Shown here in pieces: positions 1-10,628 of a stretch of DNA of 64,000 bases (within the stretch, counting starts at the first letter, position 1; every line of letters begins with the position of its first letter). This DNA is from Jaltomata sinuosa (taxonomy: Eukaryota; Streptophyta; Magnoliopsida; Solanales; Solanaceae). The position numbers were made by a program, and so were the translations under genes. The stretch lies in NCBI GenBank assembly GCA_003996215.1, contig QJPP01001561.1, forward strand, positions 124,001-188,000. The letters run 5' to 3'. The notes beneath the pieces are model-generated. The model did no database searches, was not told the origin of the DNA, and saw nothing but the letters and a program-made list of their open reading frames with translations.

Positions 1-2340
1 ATTGTTTTTCCCTAAAATACAAACCACCAGGTCTCATGTGCTCGAACTTCACCTGCTGACAGTTCAAGCACCGAGATACAAACTCCGCTATGTTCCACTT
101 CATACCGCTCCACCAGTAAAGTTGCTTCAAATCTCTGTACATCTTCGCTGTGCCAGGGTGAATGGAGTATCTAGAACAATGCGCCTCACGAAGTATCAAC
201 TGAATCAAATCCCTAACTCTCGGAACACAAAATCGACCACCAAACCTCAGAACCCCATCTGAATCTAGAGTAGCCCGGCTGGCCTCACCCCGAACAACCT
301 GATCACGAAGATCACATAATCACTGATCCTTAAACTGACGGCTTTGTGTCTGATCAACAAAGGTAGACCAAACCTCGATACTGACAAAAACTCTGCTGGG
401 ATCCGATAAGTTAAGCCTAACCAAATGGTTAGCCAAAGACTGGATGTCCAAGGCCAACGGTCGCTCAAAAACTAAAAGTTAAGCTAGGCTACCCATACTC
501 AGCGTCTTCCAACTCAAGATATCCGCTACCATATCTGCCTTGCCCGGATGATAAAGAATGGTGAAATCATAGTCCTTCAGTAGCTCAATCCATCTCCTCT
601 GCCTCGAGTTCAGCTCTCGCTAACTCGTAATGTACTGAAGACTACGGTGATCGGTGAATATCTCACAATGAACTCCATATAAGTAGTGCCTCAAGATCTT
701 GAGCGTGAAAACTACCGCTGCCAATTTTAAGTCATGAGTGGGTAGTTGCACTCGTGAACCTTCAGCTGCCTCAACGTATATGATATCACTCGACCCTGCT
801 GCATCAACACACAACCAAGACCAACCCTGGAAGCATTACAATACACAGAGAAACTCTAACCCTCAACCGACAAAGTCAATTCAGAAGTTGAAGTCAACAA
901 GGTCATAAGCCTCTAGAAGCTATCCTTGCACTGATCCTAACACTAAAATGGAACATCCTTCCTAGTCAGCATAGTCAAGGGTGCTGCAATGGAAGAAAAT
1001 CCCTCAATGAACCGTCTGTAGTACTCGGCTAACCCAACAAAGCTGCGAACCTCAGTAGGAGTAGTAGGTCTAGGCCAATCACGCATCGGTGAAATCTTAC
1101 CCGGATCAACTCTAATCCATCCTTAGACACCACGTGTCCTAGGAATGCAACTGACTCAAGCCAAAACTCGCACTTTGAGAACTTGGTATAAAGCCGATGA
1201 TCTCTCAAAGTCTGAAGTACAGTACTCAAGTGCTGCTCATGCTCATCTCTACTCCGGGAGTATACTAGAATGTCGTCTATGAAGACTATCACGAACGAAT
1301 CCAAATACGGGCTAAGCACCCTATGCATTAAGTTCATGAAAGCTGCGGGGTATTAGTCAACCCAAAAGACATCACTAGGAACTCATAATGGCCATAACAT
1401 GTCCTGAATGCTGTCTTAGGGATGTCCTCCACCCTAATTCTCAACTGGTGGTAGCCTGACCTCAAATTAATCTTCAAAAACACTGCTGAACCCTGAAGCA
1501 GATTAAACAAGTCATCAATCCGCGGCATCGGATACCTATTCTTCACAGTCACCCTATTCAGCTGCCGATAATCATCCGCATCGACCCATACTTCTTCTTA
1601 ACAAACAGAACAAGATCACCCCAAGGATACACACTCGGTCTAATAAACCCCTTAGCTAACAAATCCTGGAGCTTCTCTTTAAGCTCCCTCAACTCAGCTG
1701 GAGCCATACGGTAAGGAGAGATGGGAATAGGACTGGTGCCCGGCTCTAACTCAATAGTGAAATCAATATCTCTCTCAGGTGGAAGGCCTGGTAGGTCGGT
1801 AGGGAACACATCTAGGGAGTCTTTAACCACAAGAATGGACTCAGGGGAAGAAGTGTCAGTGCTAGCATCTCGGACATATGATAGATAAGCTAAACACCCG
1901 CGAGAGATCAACTTTCTAGCTCAAAGACAAGAGATGATCCCAGATGGTGCGCGGCTGACAGAACCCTGTCACACAACCGGGGATATGCCGGGCATGGCTA
2001 TGGTAACGGTCTTGGCATAGCAATCCAAAACCACACGATGAGGGGATAACTAGTCCATGCCCAGTGTCACATCAAAAGCTAACATATCAAGGATTAACAT
2101 ATCACCCCAAGTCTCCAAGTCGCCCACATATATCATACAAGATCTCACAATCTGATCCACTACTAAAGAATCTCCTACTAGGGTCGAAACAGATACATGA
2201 ACAGATAAAGGCTCACTATCCAACCCCAAACAAGGCATAAAGTAGGCAAATACATATGAACAAGTGGATCTAGGATCAAATAAAGCATAACCCAGCCGAT
2301 GACAAATAAAGATCGTACCTGTAATCACAACATCCAAGGC
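1..2340 (-). pseudogene. pol: Ty3/gypsy pol relic, element A (PR-RT-RH-IN start)
   Basis: Reading leftward on the minus strand: a retropepsin-like region at about 2050-2337, where the active-site D-P-G context reads D-P-R; the RT N-terminus at 1558-1911; the RT palm at 1334-1552; the RT FIDD box and thumb at 1029-1337; RNase H with FTDHRSLQY at about 620-814; a linker; and the start of the integrase zinc-binding domain at 1-260. The first RT catalytic aspartate (normally K-I-D-L) reads KINL near 1466, while the second motif FIDD is kept. Frameshifts separate nearly every block (for example near 1335 and 1555). The product would not be functional. Confidence 0.88.
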
Positions 2341-3859
2341 CTCTGCCTCCGGTCTCCTAGTGACTGCATAGAACTGACAATGACCACCACTTGACCGAGC
2401 TCCATACCTACCACCTGTCCTGCCCTATGGGCCACCACCTTTACCCTGACTGCTGCCCCTTTGAGCCGGTGGCTAAGCTGAGCGAGTAGGCTGAGCGGCA
2501 CGCTGAACTGTACCCCACTGGGGGAAATCTCTAGCAAAATGACCACTAATCCCACACTTGTAGCAAGATAAACCCCATTGAGGGCAGTCTCTGGCATAAT
2601 GACCGCTAACACTGCACCCATAGCAGGACCCTGTCAAGACGAACCCACTGAACCTGTGTGGCCACCATGGCCTGACTCCCCAGAAGTAGTACCTCTTAAA
2701 GAATGACCACTGTGACCATGCTGACTGCTCAAGCCCTACTCAAATTGAGAACCGGAAGCCTATAGTGATGCCTGAACTGATCGACTAGTCTGACCCTGAT
2801 GCTGTTGTGGCTGATAACCCCGAACCTACTGGCCCGAACCTCTACCACCCTGTCGAGAACCACTGAAGCTACCCTGATGACGAGGCCTTTTGTCTCTGGC
2901 CTCAGGGTCATGACGATGCAAGTCCTCAACCGTACGGGCATAGTTCGCAATAGTCTGGAATGACCGACGACTAGCAACCAATATTTCTGCTAGCTCCCAA
3001 AACTATTTGCGTAGCCCCTTAACAAACCTAAGGACTCTGTCAGGCTCTGTAGGCATAATCATGGCCCCAAATAGAGCAAGCTGATAAAACGATCCTCATA
3101 CTCTGATACGGTCATAGAACCCTGTGCAAGTCTAGTGAACTCCTCTCTCCGACGCTCTTTGTCGCTTTGTGGAAAGAACTTGACCATAAAGTCCTCATAA
3201 AACTCGAACCAAGTCAATGGAGGTGACGATGATGTCCTGCAAGCAACCTGGGCCCTCCAGCTGATATGTAGTGTATCCAACACAGTGAGTCTCCAGCGAA
3301 CCCAAATGGTGCAACATCTCCTCACAGGTAGTAATGAAGTCATGTGGGTCCTGTCCAAAAGTACCAGCAAACCTCGGAGGTGCCAATCTCAGGAACCTAC
3401 CCAACGCCTTTTGCTCCGTCTATGTCATAGCTGGGCGGGAGCAAGAGGCTGTGCAACTAATGGGACCGGAATAACCTCGGCACAGGGAGCGGTAGTAGCA
3501 GGCTACACTCCTAAACTCGGTACAACCAGGGCTGCCCCCTGAGCGGATGTCTGTGCTACCTCAGAAGGCCACTCTCCAATCATACCTAAAAGCTAGGACA
3601 GTAAACCCCGAATATCTGAAGACTGAGCTGGGGATGAAGCTGGCACTGGAGCTGGTGGTACCTGGGTTGTCCTTGGGTCCATATGCTGCTGCTGAGGAAT
3701 AAACTCTGGCCTATGCTCAGGCTCTATCTCAACTTTAGTAGCTCTAGCAGGTGCCTCTGCTCGAGGACGTCCTCGACCCCTACCTTTGCGACCTCCTCGG
3801 CCCCTAGCTGGAGTCAGAGTCTCATCTCCGCTCGACACTGACGATCTTGTATGAACCAT
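2341..3859 (-). pseudogene. gag: Ty3/gypsy gag relic with two CCHC knuckles, element A
   Basis: The start is the methionine at 3859 (MVHTRSS), a usual N-terminus for this family, followed by a basic RG-rich stretch. The retrotransposon gag core is at about 3059-3404 (TWFEFYEDFMVKFFP and EFTRLAQGSMTVSEYEDRF), split over two frames. Near 2510-2626 there are two consecutive zinc knuckles. The first is a complete CX2CX4HX4C. The second has its last cysteine replaced by phenylalanine (TGC to TTC). A stop at 3593 and several frame changes inactivate the gene. In the family, Gag packages the RNA and the knuckles bind nucleic acid. Confidence 0.85.
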
Positions 3860-4058
3860 CTGTGGAAGAAAAAACTAGAACAAATGAGATTTCAAGAAAC
3901 TTCTTCCAAGGACTACGCACGATACAAAAGCAAATAAGAGAGTCATATTTCCTAAGATGTCACTATAACCTCCTGAAGAAATAGTACGGACGTCTCCGCC
4001 CCGATCCGTAGGACTCTACTAGATATTGGATCCTATACCAACGATATCGGTGAACCTG

Positions 4059-4071
4059 GGCTCTAATACCA
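4059..4071 (-). other. Primer binding site, element A
   Basis: On the minus strand this reads TGGTATTAGAGCC, which matches the usual initiator tRNA-Met PBS TGGTATCAGAGCC except for one C to T change. It lies three bases inside the LTR end at 4075, so it fixes both LTR boundary and element orientation. Confidence 0.85.
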
Positions 4072-6701
4072 AGCTATCACGACACGATTTCTTGGTCATG
4101 ATGGCACTACAACCTCCCAGTAGGCGGACCAATCCCCGTAGCCCGGAACAATTAGTAATGGGCTACTATCTAACAAATAAGCGGAAAAACAATTTAAGTA
4201 AGCGGAAGCAATGGAAATAAGCTGAAGAAAGTAGATAATAGAAATATATAACAAAATATATAGAAGCTAAACCAACCCCAAAGACCTGGTATCATAGTAT
4301 AGAGCCAAAACTACATATAAGGAGTACAAAGGACCCAAAATACAATATACTAATGTCTCTGAGTAGTAATAGAGTACATGATGCAAAAGATAACTAAAAG
4401 CTACGCTCCGGTCGCCAAGAGCTCACCCTCAGTCAGAGATATCCCCAAAACAGCTCCTCGCACGAGTCTCTAATGAGCTAACGACGATGACCTACACTAG
4501 GATCTGCACCAGAAGATGTAGAGTGTAGTATGAGCACCAAATGGGAAGCAAAAGGTGCCCAGTAGGTATCGTAGGCCGACTAGGCATATATAAGATAAAA
4601 GAGCAATGATAAACATAATAGAAGCAAATAGTCACCGGAAGCAACGAAGAAGCACACAGAAGCTAGCACAGAAGAAAGACAACAAAAACAACATACAAGG
4701 CTAGCAAATAGGATATATACTACAGGCACAGGAAAAAGTAAGAAAAGACGCACCTGGGATCCTTGCTGTAACAATAGATAAGGAGTTTTAGAAAAATGGA
4801 CGGTATACTGGTAACCTCAATTAAAAATTGAAAGAGGGAAACAAAGTAACAATACCATGCTCAACATAGGAGTAATAACCAAACCCATCCACATAATACT
4901 AGTTCCAATATCAAGTTACAATAGGAATTCAGCAGAAGGAATCATAAAGCTCGGTAAAGTAATAATAGGTATACCTACAGTCCCAACGGGTGCCCATACA
5001 CCCCAGGAACACAACCAAGTGAAGACAAACCCTCTGGTATCCCATACTACCGGAGCGTACATGAAGCAAACAACAAACAAGGGTGGAACCTCACACAAAT
5101 AAATGGTATGATATGATATGCCAAACTAAGTGTGGTAATAGTAACGTATGTTACCCACTTCCGGCGTCCTATAAGGCCCAGAAGATAGGATCCATGGAAG
5201 GTCGCATCCGTATATCTCTACTACACCGCATACCCTTTCTTCGACACTCGCAGCATGTAGCCCCTGGCCCGAAATGGCAAGATCCATGGAGGCCCCTGAC
5301 CAACATACTAGATGCCTCACAAATCTTAAAAGTCCCCAAATAAATCTGCCCAGAGGGTATCTGGGTCTAAATAAGTAAGTCAAAAATAGGTCTAGCGCAT
5401 TGCCCCGCGAGCCTAGTATCATCCCAAAAGTGGTAGTAAAACAAGCCTAGCGCTCTGTCCCGCCGAGTCTAGTATAAGTTGAAGTTTAAAATAGTGATAA
5501 AACACCCTTTATTCTCCCTTACCCCAAGAAGATCCATTAAAACAGTACCAAATCCTTTTACAATCATTTTTACCAAAAATGGGCCCCACGGGCCATGCAA
5601 GGTTTAGAAAATCATCAATAGAATGGCCAAAGCCAAAGCTGTAGTAAAATTATCTAGAAAACCCTCTTACATGCATGACAAATGGTGTATAAAATCACAA
5701 CAGCAGCCCACGACCCACAATCAACCTATCGGCCCTCCACAGGCTCCAATCAGTCTACAATACAAATAACAAGCCTAAAATCATGATAACGATGTCCGAG
5801 ACTCACAAACACCCCCAAATAGCCCACCGTATATGGTCTAGAGTCAAATCAATGCCACACAGGACCACAAAGGTGATAATACCAACCTACGAAGAATACT
5901 ACACACAATGGAGGAAAGAAACGGGGCGAACATGGAAAAGCGGTCAAGGTCTATGGTGCCAAGCTAATAATCCAATCCAAGGACGCCAACTAGTACAATT
6001 TTATCCGATATATGTAAAGTCTAGGGAGTTTATACCATAACCTACCTATCATTCGACGACAAGCTGCTAGGACAACGATATCCAAGCCCGAATCACTCCG
6101 TGAATCCCCAAACGATGATCAAACTATTAAAAACAGAAATAACACATTAAAATGAGACTATCGATACCCATATCGCTATAGTAATAGCTGGGCTAAAATT
6201 CAGGTAACTGATGGGCCCGTGGGAGTACAAACCAAAAATGAAAGTGCACACTATGATCACCATGACCATGGGAGTACATGCCCGGAAAATTACGAAAATT
6301 GGGCAAGAATTTTGAGCTAAAACGGCCCCTAAAAGTCAAGAACCCAAAGAGGGAAATTAAGGAATAAGACCGAAAATTTGAGCAAGGATCACCTACCACA
6401 ACGAGAAGGACGAGTCAAGGAAGTGATTCCAATGAGCCCATGAAGCATGCAATTTCACACGAGAACAGATTCTACAAAAAAAATTCAAGCTTTGAGAAAA
6501 TGGCAACAATGGTGATTCTAACAATGGAGAAGACAACTTTGGGGAATGAAGGAAACTCACCAAAACACCAAAGGAGCAAGAATTATCGAGGGAACAACGA
6601 ATTTCTCCAAGGTTGAACTGATTAGAGTAATTTAGAGAGAGTTTTTGGTGTTTTAGAGTTGGAAATAATGAGGAACAATGGCTGGAAAAATGAAAGGCAA
6701 A

Positions 6702-6712
6702 AGAATATATAG
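6702..6712 (-). promoter_or_regulatory. TATA box of element A LTR
   Basis: The minus strand reads GCTATATATTC. The homologous site in the element B LTR (15231-15240) reads CTATAAATAA next to the same conserved GGCCAGCAG flank. Conservation of the site in both LTRs supports it as the retroelement promoter. Confidence 0.65.
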
Positions 6713-6724
6713 CTGCTGGCCTAA

Positions 6725-6975
6725 GCCTACACAAACGCGGCCAGGCCACCGCCTACGCGGGCACGCGAACCCGGGTAGCCGGCGCGCATGCGAAGGCCAA
6801 GCACTGGCCAGGCCAGGCGCCTGCCTTGCACAAACGCGGCTATGCCACCGCATAAGTGGGCATGTGGACGCGGCCATGAGAGAGCCAAGGCGAAGGCTTG
6901 GCAGAGAGGCGGCTTGCATATGCCCTGCACAAACGCGGCCAGGACACCGCGTAAGCGAAGGTCATGCTGGTGCCA
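6725..6975 (-). repeat. GC-rich 99 bp tandem repeat in U3 of element A
   Basis: The string ACAAACGCGG starts at 6731, 6830 and 6929, giving two exact 99 bp steps. Each is followed by a related GC-rich block containing CACCGC and CGCGGGC-like runs. The block lies immediately upstream (in element orientation) of the TATA box at 6702-6712. The equivalent place in element B (15241 onward) has no such array, so it was gained or expanded in this copy. Confidence 0.75.
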
Positions 6976-7675
6976 TGATAGTACCAACTGCCAACAGCCA
7001 AACCAACTTGGAAATTTCTTCGACGGACCCTCGAGAACACATTCGGGGTCTCGCGAACACAAATGAGCTGAGCTATTCGACTAAAAATGACATTCCAAAC
7101 TCAACAATATTGACAAAAATCCCAACGGAGGTTAATAGCCCAAAAAGTGGGCCCCACACCCAAGAACGAACTTAGGCCTATCTTTCCAAAATGGAACACC
7201 AAGGCCTAAAATAAGTTTGGAAGCCTCAGGATCCGAACCAAAGATCCCTCTAGCCCAAAGTCAACCTTCCGGAGCTAACAATGCTGTCAGAATTTCCATC
7301 CGAAGTTGTCTTCTCCGAATGTTGACCAAAGTCAAACTTTCAAGTTCAACTTGGCTAAAACTCAAAAACCAAAACAAAACATAACCGAAAGCTCCCAGAA
7401 CTCGACCAAGGATCCATCTAGATCAAAATTCATGCTTCAGATTTAACGAAACTATCGGAATTCAATTCTGAGCATGTTTACCAAGAATGTTGACTAAAGT
7501 CAATGATATTCTAAATTTAAGCTCTAAAATAAGCAAACGGCCAAAACGACCAAATGAACGATCAGGGCACTGAACCACCGGTCTCAGCAAGTCATAAATG
7601 ACTTGGGCCACTATAGGAAAGCTCTAACAGTACAAAGAAGGTGTAAATGCGAACATAATCGGAAGGGTCATTACT

Positions 7676-7904
7676 TAATGGATAGGTGGGATCTTCCTAC
7701 ATTTAGAACAAAACCAAAGAGACCATCAAATATTGTATATGACCCCCCCTAATCGTTTCTTTTGGCTTGTGTCCAGTTAGTTTTCTAACTAACTTGGTCC
7801 TTTTTGGTGATACTTACTTGATCATGTAAAAGTTTGGTATGCCAAACTCAAAAGCTATAATCTTTGCCCATCTCAATGATCAAAGTTGGACTTCATTTTT
7901 TTTT
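7676..7904. other. Unassigned host sequence left of the MITE
   Basis: No coding potential is seen. It is the left flank of the MITE and, with 9008-9132, probably part of one former host promoter region. Confidence 0.4.
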
Positions 7905-8996
7905 GAGAAAATGCATAAAAACCCCCTTAAAGTTGGTCGACATTTGGAAGTAGACACTTGAACTTTGCGGGGGTCCTATTACCCCCCTAAACAATTTTAA
8001 ACTGGTATAATTACATTCTTTTTTGGTCAACTAGTAAGAGAGTGTATTCACTCTCTATAAAGAGCGTGAGTAACAAAAAAAATAATTATAATTTTATTTT
8101 TATAAGTTTCTTTTTATAAAATTTATTTTTCTATTTTTAAAATATTATTTTAATTGTTTTTTCTTTTTTCATTTTTTTCCTTTCTTCTTTCTTCTTCGTC
8201 TCTACCACCATATTTGCACAACTCCACCCCTCTCCCCCCTTCCCCACCCCACACCCACACCCACTCATCCACCCATTTTTACTCCCCCCCCCCAACACAC
8301 ACACACCCACACACTCATCCACCCATTTTTTGCTATTATTACTTTGACTTTTTTCAATTTCAAAATTCCATCTGAAAATCTTCTCATTACAAATAACTTT
8401 ATAAATTCATTTGATTTAAAGATGATTAGAAGACATCATTTATTTTTACTTTTTTTGAAAAATTTATTGATTCTTTTCAAAGTTTTCATTTTGAATTTGG
8501 TTGAAGTTGTATGAAAAGAAAATACATTAATTGATGATGTTTCCAAAATTTTGATTTTATCTCATTTTTTTTTAACTTTTATTATTAATAACTCTATAAA
8601 ATCTAAGAAATGATATAGCAAAAATTTAGTGGCTGAAGAAGAAGAAGAAAGAATATGGGGGAAAGGGGTAAGCTGAAGAAGAAGAAGACGCAGGGTGGGG
8701 ATGGGGTTGGGATTGGGTCAAAAAGAAAAAGAAAAAGAAGTTAAAAAGTGAGAAAGAAAAGAAAAAAAAGGTAACAAAAATATCAAAAACGAAAAAAGTA
8801 CTTTTAATTAATTTAACACGTGTCAAGTAATTATTGGTGCGTGATTAAAACATACTTTTAAAGCCTGGGGCTAATCTAAAAATGATGTAATAACATCAAT
8901 TCAAAATTGTTTAGGGGGGTAATAGGACCCCCGCAAAGTTCAAGTGTCTACTTCCAAATGTCGACCAACTTTAAGGGGGTCCTTATGCATTTTCTC
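7905..8996. mobile_element. Mutator-like non-autonomous element (MITE, 1092 bp)
   Basis: The left end begins GAGAAAATGCATAA and the right end (8902-8996) is its inverted copy. The inverted repeats are near identical over about 94 bp, with weaker similarity for about 30 bp more. The element sits in a poly-T tract: nine T on the left (7896-7904) and eleven on the right (8997-9007), compatible with the 9 bp TSD of Mutator-like elements. The interior is low complexity (CT- and CA-rich 8154-8320, GAA-rich 8630-8760) and encodes no transposase. Confidence 0.85.
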
Positions 8997-9007
8997 TTTT
9001 TTTTTTT

Positions 9008-9131
9008 AAAAAGGTGATGAGCCATGGTTGTCACATGCCAAGAAATTTATCTCTATTTGCTCTTCTTCCATAGCTCTCTCTATAAATAGCCAAAGGTCTC
9101 TTCCTTATAACAGACACTCAAAGTAGTAACC

Positions 9132-9132
<1 letters not shown>
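9008..9132 (+). promoter_or_regulatory. Probable orphan host promoter with TATA box
   Basis: TATAAATAGC at 9081-9090 sits in a pyrimidine-rich context, about 30 bp before a sequence resembling a plant 5' leader (ACAGACACTCAAAG). No matching coding region follows: the next bases are an AT microsatellite and a Helitron. I infer the relic promoter of a gene that was separated from it or lost. Confidence 0.4.

Positions 9133-9167
<35 letters not shown>
9133..9167. repeat. AT microsatellite, left part
   Basis: An uninterrupted AT dinucleotide run. Together with the TA/TG run at 10590-10628 it forms one compound microsatellite split by the Helitron. Confidence 0.9.
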
Positions 9168-9170
<3 letters not shown>

Positions 9171-10589
9171 TATTATATTAAAAGTGAGAAGCCTCAAAGT
9201 TGAAAGTTGAATTACCATTTTGCCCCTACACTAAATTAAAATGTTAAAATAATTAACTAATAAATAGTAAAATAATAAGACTTTAATGCTTAAGATACCC
9301 AATTCAATGAATTCAGTGGGGTGAGGGGGTTAGTTTTCTCCTTCATTTATTCCTAAATTATTTTTGGCGTTAGCTCTTCTTGACTCTTGAGAATTAAATT
9401 CTACTCATTCCACATTAAAAGCTCTTGGATAGTTTAAATTCTACTCATTCCAATGTATGTGGTATAACTTGAATATGTATAATCAGTTGGAATATGTACA
9501 GCTGACCACCAAATTAACAAATGAAAAGTCTTTATTCATTAAAGTTGCACCAAATGATTTTTCAAAAACAAAAATGATGAAACGGTAGCAATTAAATGCA
9601 GTACAAAGAATATAATGCTTAAGTCCTCTTAACCCCATCATTTCAAGACCTTTTAAACCAAAAAAGAAAATAACTGAGTGTACATGCTATAATTGTGGAA
9701 AATTAGGACATTTAGCTAGAAATTGTAAACTACCTAAAAATCCTAAGAAAAAGCAAATAGCAGAAATAATAATAAAATGCATACAAAGAACATAGTCATT
9801 AGTTTTTTTATTGTCTTTTTTATTTGCTTTAAATATTCACCTTCATAACTCATATCTGCCTATTTAATTGTTATTTCTCCATAACTTTCATGCTTTTCAT
9901 ATTCATAACATTCAAATATTTAATTTAAGACTATAAGATATCTTTTGATATTCCTCCATTTTATCTATATAAATTTCATCTTTTTTGTTACATGAAATCC
10001 CCACCCAAGGTTATCCTTTTCATTCTATAATTAAAGTAGTCATGTGCTTATATCATTATTGAATTATTTGATTCATGCTTTAGTTTGACTTGAGAAAGAA
10101 GGCTCTTGAATTTTGATTGGTTATGGGAGAAGGTGTCGACAAGAATTCGAAAACTTATCTGCTGATTTTGTATTTCTTTTTTCATCTTTGCTGTTATGAT
10201 TAAAGTCTTGAGAAGGATGTGTATGTTGTGTTGTCTTTTCTATTTTTTTTTTTGTGTTTTCTCTTTATTAGACTTCTTTAATTTAATTTTCTATGGATTA
10301 TCGTTAGTCTGTATTTTTATTTGGCTCAAATTAGTCATTTGTGACTTTATTGGAAGTTTGCTAACTAATAATCAAAGTTAAAATTTACAGTTGATTGCTT
10401 AAAAGGAACTAATTTTAAACATTAAAATACGCCCTCATTTGGTGTTTCTTGTCACTCTTTTAAAGATTTATTTGTAGTTGTTCCATTTTATTACTCATTA
10501 CACGCGTGTTTTCATAGAATTTTAATCATTCTAATGAATCTATAAAAAATGGATGGGAAACACGTGCAACACACGTGTCCAGAAACTAG
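9168..10589 (+). mobile_element. Non-autonomous Helitron (1422 bp)
   Basis: The 5' end reads TCATATTATATTAAAAG, the TC plus TATTAAAAG type of start typical of plant Helitrons. The 3' end is CTAG (10586-10589), preceded by a perfect 7 bp stem (10560-10566 with 10572-10578, 5-base loop) seven bases upstream. The flanking bases are A (9167) and T (10590), the Helitron A/T target, with no TSD. No Rep/helicase is encoded. The interior carries a viral-type zinc-finger fragment (9616-9792). Confidence 0.75.
9616..9792 (+). pseudogene. Caulimovirid-type capsid zinc-finger fragment (endogenous pararetrovirus relic)
   Basis: An open stretch of 59 codons between stops at 9613 and 9793. It encodes one zinc finger of spacing CXCX2CX4HX4C (9679-9726) flanked on both sides by lysine-rich sequence. 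The extra cysteine two residues before the usual knuckle is the arrangement of Caulimoviridae capsid proteins; LTR-retrotransposon gag knuckles are plain CX2CX4HX4C. No start codon, other viral domain or continuation is visible, so this is an isolated fragment. It lies inside the Helitron. A gag knuckle from an unusual retroelement is the alternative. Confidence 0.5.

Positions 10590-10628
<39 letters not shown>
10590..10628. repeat. TA/TG compound microsatellite, right part
   Basis: About seven TA units followed by about twelve TG units. The LTR fragment starting at 10626 abuts or was inserted into the TG end. Confidence 0.85.

Larger units (their letters stand above)
1..7675 (-). mobile_element. 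Ty3/gypsy chromovirus (Tekay/Del-like), element A, cut by window start
   Basis: The element reads right to left: LTR 4075-7675, PBS 4059-4071, gag from about 3859 down to 2341, then protease, RT and RNase H down to position 1, where the window ends in the integrase zinc-binding domain. Order PR-RT-RH-IN after a gag with CCHC knuckles is the Ty3/gypsy layout. Element B (12488-18242) is the same family and supplies the chromodomain missing here. All coding parts carry stops and frameshifts, so A is a dead copy. The 3' LTR lies outside the window. Confidence 0.9.
4075..7675 (-). repeat. 5' LTR of element A (about 3.6 kb)
   Basis: The plus-strand left end TATCACGAC corresponds to TGTCACGAC at the start of the element B LTR (12488), and the right end GGGTCATTACT corresponds to GGGTCATCACA at 15901-15908. 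Similarity to the B LTR runs along most of the length. The terminal TG/CA are mutated in this copy. It is non-coding; open frames inside it (up to 165 codons) are not conserved in the B LTR. Confidence 0.85.

Noticed and set aside
4059..4071. tRNA-like strings (also 38924-38934, 54517-54529, 60601-60617)
   Set aside because: These are complements of tRNA 3' ends next to LTRs, that is primer binding sites. No tRNA cloverleaf surrounds them.
6678..7175. Open frame of 165 codons
   Set aside because: It lies within the element A LTR across a GC-rich tandem repeat, with overlapping open frames on both strands, as expected from composition. Not present in element B.
8154..8375. Pro/His/Thr-rich open frame
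   Set aside because: Simple-sequence CT and CA repeats inside the MITE.
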